This document shows positions 17,070 through 25,928 of a stretch of DNA of 64,000 nucleotides, piece by piece. A program made the translations under genes and the position numbers. Where the stretch lies: assembly GCF_000798815.1 (NCBI RefSeq), contig NZ_JTLD01000004.1, forward strand, positions 124,001 through 188,000, written 5' to 3'. Every line of letters starts with the position of its first letter. Positions within the stretch are counted from its first letter, which is position 1. Origin of the DNA: Alistipes sp. ZOR0009 (GTDB lineage Bacteria; Bacteroidota; Bacteroidia; Bacteroidales; ZOR0009). Under the pieces are notes generated by a model. That model had not been told where the DNA came from and did not search any database. It was given only the letters and a program-made list of their open reading frames with translations.

Positions 17070-18056
17070 CTATTGGCGAAAGTAGCTAATCTCCGAAGAA
17101 AGGTCTAAAAAGGAGTACCTTTTTTGCAAACGTTCAGAAACGTCTGCCATCTTTGCCTTAAACTTAAAATGCTCCACCGTATTTGCATTAAACGGCCGAT
17201 GTTCTACCGCGCGTATCACCTTTTCCACATCGGCCATTACCCGCTGCGACTCCTCATCAGCCGCCGCAAGCACAAATCGCTTAAAGATGATGTCGACAGC
17301 CTGGCCAGATGGATGCACCATATCTTCAGCATAAAAGCGATAATCTCTGAGCTCATCCATCATTATTTCGTACGAAGGGAAATAGTATACACCATCCACC
17401 CGTTCGGCAAGTTCGTGACAAGCAACCAACAAATTCGATTTACTTCGCTGATTCTCTACTAACCCATCCTTTACATGCCGGATGGGACTTACCGTGAGCA
17501 CTATTTTTAGCGAAGGATTCAGCCTTCTTGCCGCTTCGATGGCAGTGCCCAACAGTTCGACCACCTGAGCACAGCCAACAAATACTCTATCGAAGGCTGA
17601 AGAGGGAGTCTTATGGCAGTTTGCCACAGTATTTCCGGTATCTTTCAATCGGTAAGCCCAAGATGTACCCAGCGTAATAATCAAATGAGACGAGTCACGC
17701 AGCATGATTGCCCCCACATCTATAGTCTGATTAATTTTCGACAAGCAATCGTCCCTATCAGGTCCAGAAAAGGAGGAGTGATGGCTATAGCTGCACCAAA
17801 TTCCGTTCTGCTCAAAAAGATCTGAGGCTTCAAGATGACAGGGCGAAGCCAAAGCATGAATGCTCTGAGCAACAGATAAGGGGTTGTAAATAACACCAAA
17901 AGGGTTTACCATCACTGGCATCTTCAGCCTCACCAACTTCTGCCCGATGTTGGTTGCAAAGCAGGAGCCCATCATCATAAACGGACGGCGGTAACCTAGC
18001 TTACTTTCTAATTGGGGAATATCTACCTCTGTCTGAAATTTATCGAAACTAAACAT
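17070..18056 (-). CDS. GSCFA-domain protein
   Basis: A cytosolic protein of about 328 residues with the SGNH-like GSCFA domain, named from the string GSCFA seen here as MMGSCFATNIGQKL near residue 30. Other blocks typical of the family are the VMVNPFGVIYNPLS segment, a TLGTSWAYR block and DMVHPSG near the end, which would supply Asp and His of the triad. The family is a likely esterase/acetylhydrolase group of unknown substrate. I start at ATG 18054-18056, since the 23 residues before it are hydrophobic, poorly conserved and overlap a predicted promoter. It is transcribed alone. Confidence 0.88.
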   Translation of the reverse strand: MFSFDKFQTEVDIPQLESKLGYRRPFMMMGSCFATNIGQKLVRLKMPVMVNPFGVIYNPLSVAQSIHALASPCHLEASDLFEQNGIWCSYSHHSSFSGPDRDDCLSKINQTIDVGAIMLRDSSHLIITLGTSWAYRLKDTGNTVANCHKTPSSAFDRVFVGCAQVVELLGTAIEAARRLNPSLKIVLTVSPIRHVKDGLVENQRSKSNLLVACHELAERVDGVYYFPSYEIMMDELRDYRFYAEDMVHPSGQAVDIIFKRFVLAAADEESQRVMADVEKVIRAVEHRPFNANTVEHFKFKAKMADVSERLQKRYSFLDLSSEISYFRQ

Positions 18057-18074
18057 GATAACAATCTTGTTAAA

Positions 18075-18082
18075 CAAAGATA
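18075..18082 (-). promoter_or_regulatory. predicted -7 element of the GSCFA gene
   Basis: Minus-strand TATCTTTG lies 18 nt upstream of the chosen start. No good -33 partner is present. Its position argues against the longer in-frame start further upstream. Confidence 0.45.
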
Positions 18083-18149
18083 CAACAAAAGCAAGATGAA
18101 GCTCTAAAGCAAGAAAACCTGCCAAAGCAGGTCTTCTGAGGTATTTTTG

Positions 18150-19373
18150 CTAGAACTGGATAATAGCCTGCGCTTGTGCCATCTGAAAACTTCCACTTGG
18201 TAATGTAATACTTGACAGTTTCCCCCAGTTGTACTCCATTGTTAGTATAAAGTTTTTCAGTGGATAGAATGATACAGCCGCCGAAAAGCCTTTTACAACG
18301 CCTCCATTAAAAGAGCCATTCGCTTCTTTTCCGTTGGGAAGATCGGTGTAAATTCCGTTTACCAAATAGCCTTTGGAATCGTTCAAATCGGTATAAGAGT
18401 AGCGAATCCCAACATTAATACTTCCCAGTCCAGATTTTGCTTGAACAGCATCTAGGTCGTTATACGCAATTCCTTTACCTCGAACCTGGTAAATAGCCTG
18501 CGCATAGTATCCCTGGTAGTGCTGATTATCGTATCCCGACTTCGCCTTCACAAAAGCATTCATGTATTCCCCCTGAACAGCCAGCTTCTGCCAAATTCCA
18601 AGAAACTCTACACTTAGCTTATCCTGATATTTTGCAAACGGATTTTTTACAGATATGAGCTGATTTCTGTCGACATTGGTTTCGGCCCTCGAACCATAGT
18701 TCACCGTTCGTAATTCGATCTCTTTGCCACTAGCATCCTTCGAAAGATTATTAGCATCTGACCGACGGATGGTGTTTGAAAAACCAAACTGCAGAACATG
18801 GCTACCGCTATTAAGTGGACGATAAAGAACTCGGTTGGTAAAAGCATAACCCTTACTTCCTTTTATTTGGTCTAACAAATCTTGCCCAAAAACACCTGCC
18901 TCCGCAAAAAAATTAGAAACCACATAGCGAGCAGCAACGCCAAGATTACGGCTACAACCAAAGGCTTGTCCCGGAGTTGGCACAGATATAAAGAAATTCT
19001 CGGTAGAGCTCGCATAGGCAGCAGGAGAAAAAGACTCTCGAAAATTGCCAAGCGTCACCGTAAGATTTTTGTCAACAAAGTAACGAAAGGCAACATCTCG
19101 GGGAACAACGCTACCCAAAGCAAAATCAATCTCAGCCCTAAAATCTGTTCGAGAAGAAAGAATCGTAGAAAAGCGCACCCTCAGCTCGCTAAATGTTACC
19201 CCATCGCTCATTACAAAATCAGGCTGACGAGTAAAGTAAGCCCCATCCATATTAACACGACCGCTTACTTTTACTTTACCAACTGCAGTTGAATCAAAAA
19301 TTTGTGCATGAGTAGCCACCGAAGAAAACAGCATTGCTACTAGCATCGTAAGTCTTGCTAACTTAATGTTCAT
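18150..19373 (-). CDS. phosphate-selective porin O/P-like outer-membrane protein
   Basis: Start chosen at ATG 19371-19373, giving 407 residues with a signal peptide that ends ATHAQ. The longer frame adds 36 residues of unrelated hydrophobic sequence that cover a promoter. The mature part is a beta barrel with alternating strands; the region around FTLGNFRESFSPAAYAS-like sequence (here TLGNFRESFSPAAYAS) and the late VNGIYTDL and FNGGVVKGF blocks fit porin O/P. The role is passive uptake of anions such as phosphate across the outer membrane; selectivity is not provable. The final strand ends QAIIQF. A promoter precedes it between queG and this gene. Confidence 0.8.
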   Translation of the reverse strand: MNIKLARLTMLVAMLFSSVATHAQIFDSTAVGKVKVSGRVNMDGAYFTRQPDFVMSDGVTFSELRVRFSTILSSRTDFRAEIDFALGSVVPRDVAFRYFVDKNLTVTLGNFRESFSPAAYASSTENFFISVPTPGQAFGCSRNLGVAARYVVSNFFAEAGVFGQDLLDQIKGSKGYAFTNRVLYRPLNSGSHVLQFGFSNTIRRSDANNLSKDASGKEIELRTVNYGSRAETNVDRNQLISVKNPFAKYQDKLSVEFLGIWQKLAVQGEYMNAFVKAKSGYDNQHYQGYYAQAIYQVRGKGIAYNDLDAVQAKSGLGSINVGIRYSYTDLNDSKGYLVNGIYTDLPNGKEANGSFNGGVVKGFSAAVSFYPLKNFILTMEYNWGKLSSITLPSGSFQMAQAQAIIQF

Positions 19374-19396
19374 CTTTTTATGGTTAAGAGTACAAA

Positions 19397-19428
19397 CAAA
19401 GGTAGGATGATTTGCAATTATTAACAAT
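19397..19428 (-). promoter_or_regulatory. predicted promoter of the porin gene
   Basis: Minus strand: ATTG (19425-19428), 20-nt spacer, TACCTTTG (19397-19404), ending 23 nt upstream of the porin ATG. It sits just before and within the end region of the longer in-frame extension. Confidence 0.5.
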
Positions 19429-19434
19429 ATGAAA

Positions 19435-20397
19435 TTATTCACATTTATCAATTCGAGATGAAGCCTGATTTTCAACCACAATCTGCATATTCCTTGTAAA
19501 ACCGCTGTATTTCGTTCGCTTTACTGCCGATTTTCTAAAAATTTCCGCAAACCTATCTTCGTTCAATGCAGTCCAATCTTCTAGACTACTACTTAAAATA
19601 GCCTGCCGAGGTGCTAGCTCCTGATGATTATGAGGAGCGACACGCACATTCCACGGACACACATCCTGACAAGTATCACAACCAAATACTCGGTTGCCTA
19701 TCAGAGGCTTAATCGAATCTGGAATAATACCCCTATTTTCGATGGTATGATAAGATATACACTTACGGGCATCTACAACTTTAGGCCAAACAATCGCACG
19801 AGTTGGGCATGCATCAATGCAACGCGTACAACCACCACAAGAGGACTTTAAAGGTGTAGCATAATCAAGCTCTACATTTAGCATGAGCGTCCCTATAAAA
19901 AAGAATGAGCCCAAATCTTTGTTGAGCAAAAGAGAGTTTTTTCCAATCCACCCCAATCCAGCGCGTACCGCCCAAGCGCGTTCCATCACAGGTGCAGAAT
20001 CGACAAAAGGTCTACCTTCCACTTCTGGGTATTTCTTTTGTATCACCTTCAACAATTCCCATAGCCTGTCCTTAACCACAATATGATAATCTGTGCCATA
20101 GGCATATTTTGCAATTTGAGGAAGATTGGAAGATTGCACTTCTGCTGGCTTATAAGAGAAAAGAGCAACAACAACAGACTTAGTCCCCTCTACAAGTAGC
20201 ATTGGATCTACTCGCTTTTCGAAATGCCCTTCCATCCACGCCATATCGGCATGATAACCCGAGCTTAGCCAATCTTGCAAACGCAAAGCGTCTCCATCAA
20301 GTCTCACTGCACGAGCAAAACCTACGGCATCAACCCCTAACGCGGCAGCCATTTCGCGAATAGCACGACTTGTTTCTGTCACATTTTCCAAATTCAT
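19435..20397 (-). CDS. queG: epoxyqueuosine reductase
   Basis: Last step of queuosine formation: reduces epoxyqueuosine in tRNA to queuosine using cobalamin and two 4Fe-4S clusters. The 320-residue protein has the ferredoxin-type ligands C187, C190, C193 and C197 (CGGCTRCIDACP), with C213, then C240, C243 and C247 (CDTCQDVCPWN). D134 in RPFVDSAPVMER is the conserved catalytic acid. This variant is short, without the C-terminal HEAT repeats of the longer homologues. Transcribed alone from TAACTTTG just upstream. The other queuosine genes are not in the window. Confidence 0.94.
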   Translation of the reverse strand: MNLENVTETSRAIREMAAALGVDAVGFARAVRLDGDALRLQDWLSSGYHADMAWMEGHFEKRVDPMLLVEGTKSVVVALFSYKPAEVQSSNLPQIAKYAYGTDYHIVVKDRLWELLKVIQKKYPEVEGRPFVDSAPVMERAWAVRAGLGWIGKNSLLLNKDLGSFFFIGTLMLNVELDYATPLKSSCGGCTRCIDACPTRAIVWPKVVDARKCISYHTIENRGIIPDSIKPLIGNRVFGCDTCQDVCPWNVRVAPHNHQELAPRQAILSSSLEDWTALNEDRFAEIFRKSAVKRTKYSGFTRNMQIVVENQASSRIDKCE

Positions 20398-20401
20398 AGC
20401 C

Positions 20402-20409
20402 CAAAGTTA
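20402..20409 (-). promoter_or_regulatory. predicted -7 element of queG
   Basis: Minus-strand TAACTTTG only 4 nt upstream of the queG ATG, implying a leaderless or nearly leaderless mRNA if used. No clear -33 element. Confidence 0.35.
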
Positions 20410-20655
20410 TGATTTTGAAATCGTATCTACCCCCTATTATCAAATAAGATGCTATTCGTCTAAAAAACTATTTAACACAAACTCCAGTTTCAGATAGGAA
20501 GCATACAGACAAATGAAAAAAAATGACAACGATGACATAATTATGTTTGATGGATTGTGGTTTTCTTTGTTTTCATAAACATATGCTAATAACTATAGGA
20601 AAAACGATTAACAACATTTAGTTGTTACGACAAAGGCTGGTTCTGTTCATTTAAT

Positions 20656-20690
20656 GTAAAAGCTCTATCGGTGGATGGGGCTTTTACTTT
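20656..20690 (+). terminator. plus-strand hairpin, possible sRNA terminator
   Basis: Arms 20656-20666 and 20677-20687 pair over 11 bp (three G-U), loop of 10 nt, then TTT. No protein gene on the plus strand precedes it, so a non-coding transcript is the simplest use. Confidence 0.35.
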
Positions 20691-20720
20691 AAAAAATACT
20701 CAGGTTACAGCATAAAAAAA

Positions 20721-20741
20721 GCGCACCAAAAAATGGTGCGC
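20721..20741 (-). terminator. terminator of the dCache-HAMP-GAF sensor gene
   Basis: Perfect stem GCGCACCA/TGGTGCGC in 20721-20741 with an A/T loop, followed on the minus strand by seven T. It lies about 124 nt after the stop of the sensor gene. Confidence 0.85.
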
Positions 20742-20864
20742 CCTATTCCCAATACATAAAATGATTCAAAAATGAGGGGCAAGATCGGCGTACATTTATA
20801 GGGGGAAAACATGCCAATAGCCAATCTTACTCCCTCATGCTTTTTTCCCTATATTCCAACACCC

Positions 20865-22850
20865 CTACGCTTTCTGTGCAAGCTCATCTTTAAGTCTTGC
20901 AATCGTATCCTCATAGTCTCTCGACTTTCTATACATTTCTTCTTGGGCAGCCTGCATCTCTTCCATATTCTGGCGCAACTCTTCTTCTTGGGCTCCCATT
21001 TCTTCGGCATACTGCTTCGTTTGATCTAATAAACGCTGAGTACGCTCATTAATTTTTACGCTTGAAATTGCAGAAGCCAACCCTTCAGCTGCTTTTGTTA
21101 GATATTCTATTACATGGCTATCAAACTCCTTAAATGAGGCGATTTCAAACACACCTACAATCTCTTCATTATTCATCAAAGGAATGATGGCCAAGAAATT
21201 TGGATTCTTATCGCCTAAACCCGATGTTATAGAAAGATAGTCTTGAGGGATTTCTGATAGCAAAATAGGTGCCTTCTCGTAAATGCAACGCCCTATAAGT
21301 CCCTCTTCTATAGGAATACGCTTTTGCATCATTTTCTTACGGCTATAAGCAATACAGGCAACTAAATCGATATAACGTTCGTTGGTATCAGTATCGTCAA
21401 TAACAAATATACCACCCTGAATGGCGCCAGTGTACGAAATAATTTCCTTAACAATGGCTGTACAAAGCTGCTTAATGCTGGTATTTTCGCGACGAACAGC
21501 CTCATGAATTCGTGCATTTCCGGTTATCTTCCAGCTACGAAGCTCATCTTCATGCCTACGCTTCTCATCCGCTTCTCGCGCATCGATAAGGTTTTGCTTC
21601 ATCTCAACCATCGCCTTGCCAATGACATCCTGCTCATTTTTAGCTTCCATACTTACATCTAGATTCCCATGGCCTACCTCATCGGCAAAATGGGCCAAAT
21701 TCTTTAAACTAAAAGTAAGCTGGTTTAAACCTTCAACCATCTGTCCGATTTCATCATTCGAATGAATGTCTAATTCTTTGGCCATACCCAAACGCCCTTC
21801 CGATATCAAAGACAGCTGCTCGGAAGCCAACACAACAGGCCTAGTAAGCATTCTAGATAAAATATTGGTGACATATACCAACACCAACAGACCTACAATT
21901 ATAAGAAATATGGTAACCAGAGCCAGCATATGCGTTTCGTGAAGCATTTTGCTTGTGGGAACAACCGTACAAAACGACCAAGTATACTTTGTTCCGTCAA
22001 ATGAGATTGGCACAAAAACTTTATAGGCTTCACCCTTAAAGGTGCTTGAGTAAACGTAATCAGAGAAGAGTTCATTTTTTTTAACTCGTTCTATAATAGC
22101 ATCGGTATCATCACCTTCATCCGTTTTATGTCCAATTTGCCCCTTATCTGCATGGGCAACCACGATACCAGTACCAGTAATTATCTTACAAGCACCATCT
22201 TCTGCTTTTAGCGCTTCTGAGACTATCTTATTAAGGTAATCAACTTTAATTATATAGCCTGCGGCTCCAACTATTTTCCCGTCAACTTTAAGCGGTACTG
22301 CAATATCAAAAAGCCACGTTCCACTTACATTTATAGGATCGCTAATCCAGACCTCCCCTGTACTTTTAACTTGGCTATAACCAAAATCGGTTTCAACCTT
22401 ACTAAGCAGCATTTTAGAGTCAACAGCAGCCTCTTTACAATGCAAGAATTTTTGTACCTGCGAAGAATCGCTAACCTTAAAGTCTTCGATATACCAGATA
22501 GCGTAAACCTCCTGATCCTCCTCCAAAACATGCCTAATGGTGTTTTTGTACAGGTCAAACTTCATATCGAGCATTCCCGACTGGCTCTCGAAGCTTGATG
22601 CCATCATTTGTAGCGCGCTCTCCTTGGAGTTAACAAACTCAACCGCTTTAGACGAATTTTCTTTCCCCAGCGCTGTTGCTGCTTTTTCCGCATTATCCAG
22701 CACAATACTTCTAGATCGTAACGATACAATTGATAGCAACACCAAAAGAATAATTCCAGCAGCCCCTACAATTGAAATGTTAATCTTTACCCTAATACTA
22801 CTATTAAGGTAATATTCCTTCACCCTCTTTATCATCCCCATCTTTTTCAA
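20865..22850 (-). CDS. membrane sensor: dCache, HAMP, GAF, no output domain
   Basis: A 661-residue sensor anchored by TM1 at 23-44 and TM2 at 307-329. The extracytoplasmic part (45-306) is a dCache-like double PAS fold with the typical WISDPINVSGTWLFDIAVPL and AAGYIIKVDYLNKIV blocks. A HAMP domain (about 330-385) and a second HAMP-like stretch (386-430) lead to a GAF domain at 455-597, then a charged coiled coil (600-659, rich in EEL/EEM repeats) to the end. There is no histidine kinase, GGDEF or MCP signalling domain. It is either an unusual sensor that signals by protein contact or a scaffold. Transcribed alone from a short leader. Confidence 0.85.
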   Translation of the reverse strand: MKKMGMIKRVKEYYLNSSIRVKINISIVGAAGIILLVLLSIVSLRSRSIVLDNAEKAATALGKENSSKAVEFVNSKESALQMMASSFESQSGMLDMKFDLYKNTIRHVLEEDQEVYAIWYIEDFKVSDSSQVQKFLHCKEAAVDSKMLLSKVETDFGYSQVKSTGEVWISDPINVSGTWLFDIAVPLKVDGKIVGAAGYIIKVDYLNKIVSEALKAEDGACKIITGTGIVVAHADKGQIGHKTDEGDDTDAIIERVKKNELFSDYVYSSTFKGEAYKVFVPISFDGTKYTWSFCTVVPTSKMLHETHMLALVTIFLIIVGLLVLVYVTNILSRMLTRPVVLASEQLSLISEGRLGMAKELDIHSNDEIGQMVEGLNQLTFSLKNLAHFADEVGHGNLDVSMEAKNEQDVIGKAMVEMKQNLIDAREADEKRRHEDELRSWKITGNARIHEAVRRENTSIKQLCTAIVKEIISYTGAIQGGIFVIDDTDTNERYIDLVACIAYSRKKMMQKRIPIEEGLIGRCIYEKAPILLSEIPQDYLSITSGLGDKNPNFLAIIPLMNNEEIVGVFEIASFKEFDSHVIEYLTKAAEGLASAISSVKINERTQRLLDQTKQYAEEMGAQEEELRQNMEEMQAAQEEMYRKSRDYEDTIARLKDELAQKA

Positions 22851-22858
22851 TTTGTGTA

Positions 22859-22889
22859 CAAATGTAAAAATACGACACGCTCTCCTAAA
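22859..22889 (-). promoter_or_regulatory. predicted promoter of the sensor gene
   Basis: Minus strand: TTTA (22886-22889), 19-nt spacer, TACATTTG (22859-22866), ending 8 nt upstream of the ATG. The mRNA would be almost leaderless. The other 300 bp up to sufE are AT-rich and hold only the sufE promoter. Confidence 0.5.
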
Positions 22890-23169
22890 ATCGTTTTGTC
22901 ATTATTAACAAATAGGTTGTTATGTAAAATTCGAGAAGCTCAATTACACGTCTTTTAAGCCAACAAAACCTAATTTTAACACTCAATTATTAACTTGAAT
23001 TATCGTTTATTAAGGAGAGAGAACATCGATATACATTATCTGGAGTTCTTTTATGAATATTTCTGCGCAATAGTCAACTATATTGCCTCAATTTTACGTA
23101 TAAACAAAACCATTCCTTTTCAATAAAACGATTCTATGCTATAAAATTCCCAATCTAAGGTTAGATTCC

Positions 23170-23177
23170 TATCTTTG
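23170..23177 (+). promoter_or_regulatory. predicted -7 element of sufE
   Basis: Plus-strand TATCTTTG 22 nt upstream of the sufE ATG, with a weak TTCC 19 nt before it. Good match to TAnnTTTG. Confidence 0.45.
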
Positions 23178-23199
23178 CACCGTTTTAAACGATTCCGCA

Positions 23200-23622
23200 A
23201 TGACTATAAACGAAGTAGAAGATCAAATTGTAGAGGAATTCAGCATCTTCGACGATTGGATGGACCGCTACAACTACCTGATAGAACTCAGCAAAGAGCT
23301 TCCTCCTATCGAAGAAAAGCAAAAAACCGAACAAAACGTAATAAAAGGCTGCCAATCGCGCGTATGGGTTAACGCCGAATTCAATGATGGAAGAATACAC
23401 TTTACTGCAGATAGCGACGCTATCATTACGAAAGGTATCATAGCGCTGCTAATTCGAGTACTGTCGGAACGAACTCCTGCAGAAATTTTAAGCGCCGAGT
23501 TAACTTTTATAGATAAAATTGGTTTAAGAGAAAACCTTTCGCCCACCCGTGCAAATGGGCTGCTAGCCATGATTAAGCAAATGAAGCTATACGCATTGGC
23601 CTACCAAGCAAAAGGCGAATAA
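23200..23622 (+). CDS. sufE: SufE-family sulfur acceptor
   Basis: Accepts persulfide from the cysteine desulfurase SufS and enhances Fe-S cluster assembly. The 140-residue protein matches SufE over its length; the acceptor cysteine is C51 in the motif GCQSRVW, on the tip of a loop. The DUF59/SufT-like gene starts 5 nt downstream, so the two make a small Fe-S cluster operon. The rest of the suf machinery (sufBCDS) is not in this window. Confidence 0.93.
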   Translation: MTINEVEDQIVEEFSIFDDWMDRYNYLIELSKELPPIEEKQKTEQNVIKGCQSRVWVNAEFNDGRIHFTADSDAIITKGIIALLIRVLSERTPAEILSAELTFIDKIGLRENLSPTRANGLLAMIKQMKLYALAYQAKGE

Positions 23623-23627
23623 ATTTG

Positions 23628-23957
23628 ATGACTAAAATGGACGCAAACCGCATACTTGAGGTTGAACGAGAAATCGTAGAGTTGCTAAAAACAGTTTTCG
23701 ATCCCGAAATTCCTGTAAATGTTTACGATCTTGGCCTCATATACGAAATAGATGTGGAAGCCGATGGCTATACCACCGTGCGCATGACGCTCACCGCACC
23801 AAACTGTCCGATGGCAGAGGCAGTAATTCAAGATGTTAACGATAAGGTTCGAATGGCCTCAGGCGTTAGTGACGTTACCGTCATACTAACCTTTGATCCA
23901 CCTTGGGATAAGAGCATGATGTCGGAGGAAGCAATGCTTGAGTTAGGCTTGCTATAA
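23628..23957 (+). CDS. DUF59/MIP18-family Fe-S assembly protein (SufT-like)
   Basis: A 109-residue protein of the MIP18 (DUF59) family that assists Fe-S cluster maturation or transfer. Family marks are FDPEIPVNVYDLGLIY near the start, the conserved cysteine in TAPNCPMAEAV, and FDPPWDKSMMSEEA at the end. I use ATG 23628; the frame could also open at the preceding TTG 23625. It is coupled to sufE (5 nt) and ends at a strong terminator. The exact partner proteins are not known for this branch. Confidence 0.9.
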   Translation: MTKMDANRILEVEREIVELLKTVFDPEIPVNVYDLGLIYEIDVEADGYTTVRMTLTAPNCPMAEAVIQDVNDKVRMASGVSDVTVILTFDPPWDKSMMSEEAMLELGLL

Positions 23958-23960
23958 AAT

Positions 23961-23985
23961 AAAAAGGAGTGCAACACTCCTTTTT
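23961..23985. terminator. bidirectional intrinsic terminator
   Basis: Perfect 11-bp arms (23961-23971 and 23975-23985) with outer A/T runs and a 3-nt loop. Ends the sufE transcript and, on the other strand, the phosphodiesterase gene, whose stop begins at 23986. Confidence 0.92.
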
Positions 23986-25188
23986 CTATTTTTTCAGAAC
24001 CATCTCAAGGACAGCAGGATCTCCATCGTTTGGAGCCGGCAAAATATTTAAAATACGGCTTACAATATTGTAAACATTCAAATTTTCAAATGATTGAGTT
24101 TGTATTCCTTTTCTAAACATTGGCCCCTCTGCATAAAATATACCGTGCATGGCCTTATACTCAGGATCGTAACCATGAGTCCCCATATTATATCCCGACG
24201 CACCTACCCGCCTTTTCCAAGTTACGCTCCACAAGCTATCTGCAACAACCGTAAAGTCTAAGGTTCTGGGATTCTTCCCGTAGTTCAATCTTGCTGGAAT
24301 TTCCTTGTTTTTCCAGACTTTAATATGCTCCATTCTCGTAAGCGCAGAAAATACAGAGTCATAATATTGTGATTTGGCAGATAAATTCATCGCAGGATTA
24401 TCCGCTTGTACCTCATCAACCCATTCGCTCTTCACGCCTGAAGAAAGTTCTACCTCCATATCGTGGGATATGGGAGCCATCCCATGATCAGATACTATAA
24501 TCAAATTAATCTTCTCGCCTATTGGCAACGCCTTTAATTTCATTCGTAACACCCCCATAAGGCTATCAAGCTGCTCTACCTGCCGCTTAGTTTGGTTAGA
24601 AATGGGGCCAAACTTATGGCTTATAGCATCTGGCTCCTGAAAGTAGAGAAGAACCAAATGCGGTCTATTCTTTTCAGGTAGCCTTAGCCAGCTAACAACG
24701 CTGTCTATTCGTGCTGAAAAAGGGACATTGGCATCATACATCTTCCAAATTGAAGGACGGCGTCCATTTATTGAAATTTCGCTCCCAACCCAGAAAAAAG
24801 AGGCAGCCTTCACACCTTGGCGCTCTGCTGTATTCCAGATAGGTTCTCCGCCATAGAATTTTTGATCGTACTTCGCCTTTTCATTTCCCAATGAAAACGA
24901 CTCTTTAAACTCTGGAGCATAAAATGAGTTATTCACAATCCCATGGTGATCAGGGTATAACCCTGTAGCCATACTATAATGATTCGGAAACGTTTTTGAC
25001 GGAAAACAAGGAATCAACGAATTTGCCTTCACTCCCGATTGGGCTATTTTATCCAGATTTGGAGTGCTATATATTCTCGAATAATCCCAACGAAATGCAT
25101 CCATAGAAACCAGCACAACATACTGATCTTGAGACAAAGCCTCTCCTGCAAAAAATAACCCAATAAAAAAGAATAGAATTTTCCTCAT
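23986..25188 (-). CDS. secreted nucleotide pyrophosphatase/phosphodiesterase family protein
   Basis: A 400-residue alkaline-phosphatase-superfamily enzyme of the NPP group, exported by a signal peptide at 1-19. The metal and nucleophile residues are visible: D30 in VSMDAFRWD, nucleophile T66 in SKTFPNHYS with N69, the D and H of EPDAISHKFGP, D-H of SDHGMAP, and the late GTHGYDP histidine. It probably hydrolyses phosphodiester or pyrophosphate bonds in the periplasm; substrate cannot be predicted. Transcribed alone. Its 3' end meets the sufE operon at a shared terminator. Confidence 0.9.
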   Translation of the reverse strand: MRKILFFFIGLFFAGEALSQDQYVVLVSMDAFRWDYSRIYSTPNLDKIAQSGVKANSLIPCFPSKTFPNHYSMATGLYPDHHGIVNNSFYAPEFKESFSLGNEKAKYDQKFYGGEPIWNTAERQGVKAASFFWVGSEISINGRRPSIWKMYDANVPFSARIDSVVSWLRLPEKNRPHLVLLYFQEPDAISHKFGPISNQTKRQVEQLDSLMGVLRMKLKALPIGEKINLIIVSDHGMAPISHDMEVELSSGVKSEWVDEVQADNPAMNLSAKSQYYDSVFSALTRMEHIKVWKNKEIPARLNYGKNPRTLDFTVVADSLWSVTWKRRVGASGYNMGTHGYDPEYKAMHGIFYAEGPMFRKGIQTQSFENLNVYNIVSRILNILPAPNDGDPAVLEMVLKK

Positions 25189-25262
25189 GGAATTGGTCTT
25201 TAATTCGATCCAAGGTAAAATATTTCGTCAGTAAAAGAAAATTTAAATGCTATTCATAAAAA

Positions 25263-25281
25263 AAGGTGGTCAAGCCACCTT
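25263..25281 (-). terminator. terminator of the coiled-coil protein gene
   Basis: AAGGTGG/CCACCTT stem (25263-25269 with 25275-25281), followed on the minus strand by a T run. It lies directly after the stop of the coiled-coil gene. Confidence 0.85.
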
Positions 25282-25284
25282 CTC

Positions 25285-25830
25285 TTATTTTGATGCTTTT
25301 GAAAGCGCTTTTTCCAACTCCTTCAGAGCACGTTGTGCTTCCCTCAAAGAATCATCAGCAACCTTCTTCTTCTCTTTTCCCTTTTCTACATTCTTTATTC
25401 CTGTCTGAACTTTTTTATCTGCCTCCTTGAATTTTGCTTCCAGAGCCTTCATTTCGGCCTTATACCTCGTTTCCAACTCCTTTTTATCCTTCTTTGCAGA
25501 GGCAACATCATCCTTATCTTTACTGTTAAGCATTTTTTCAATTGGCTTAACTTCACTTTCAAACGACTTAATCAGCGACTTTTCCTCAGCCTGAAGTTCT
25601 TTGAGCTCCAGATTTCCCTCCTTCTGCATCTCCTTACCAACAGTAATTAAGCTGTCAGCCTGATCAACCTTCGCTTGCGCCTTGTCTACCTTTTCTTCGG
25701 CTAGCTTAACCTTATTTTCCATCATGGTTGCTTTATCAACTTTTTGAGCACTAGCGCTCAACGAAGTTGCAATCACAAATAGTGCTACCGCAGCAAAGGC
25801 CACCATCTTTGTCCAAAATAATCTCCTCAT
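25285..25830 (-). CDS. secreted coiled-coil protein, unknown function
   Basis: Start chosen at ATG 25828-25830, giving 181 residues with a signal peptide ending at about SLSASAQ; the longer frame adds 22 unlikely residues. The mature protein is almost wholly Lys/Glu/Ala-rich heptads (KVKLAEEKVDKAQAKVD and similar), predicted to be one or two long coiled coils in the periplasm. No catalytic motif is visible. Low complexity makes homology calls unreliable. Transcribed alone with its own terminator; its neighbours give no clear hint. Confidence 0.75.
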   Translation of the reverse strand: MRRLFWTKMVAFAAVALFVIATSLSASAQKVDKATMMENKVKLAEEKVDKAQAKVDQADSLITVGKEMQKEGNLELKELQAEEKSLIKSFESEVKPIEKMLNSKDKDDVASAKKDKKELETRYKAEMKALEAKFKEADKKVQTGIKNVEKGKEKKKVADDSLREAQRALKELEKALSKASK

Positions 25831-25928
25831 GATCAAGTGTGTGTTTGATTTATTCCCACCGCAAAATAGGAAAAATGAGAACTCATTGTTTCTCATTTTT
25901 CAAAAAATAGAAGTAAAGCGCAAGAATT

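Larger units (their letters stand above)
20398..20864. other. 467-bp gap: possible small RNA and two hairpins
   Basis: Between queG and the sensor gene, both on the minus strand. Plus-strand features: a -7-like TATGTTTG at 20542-20549, a small hairpin (20610-20615 with 20621-20626) and a larger 11-bp hairpin with G-U pairs (20656-20666 with 20677-20687) followed by TTT. Together they could be a short plus-strand RNA of about 130 nt. On the minus strand a clear terminator of the sensor gene is at 20721-20741. No protein-coding frame is convincing. Confidence 0.4.
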
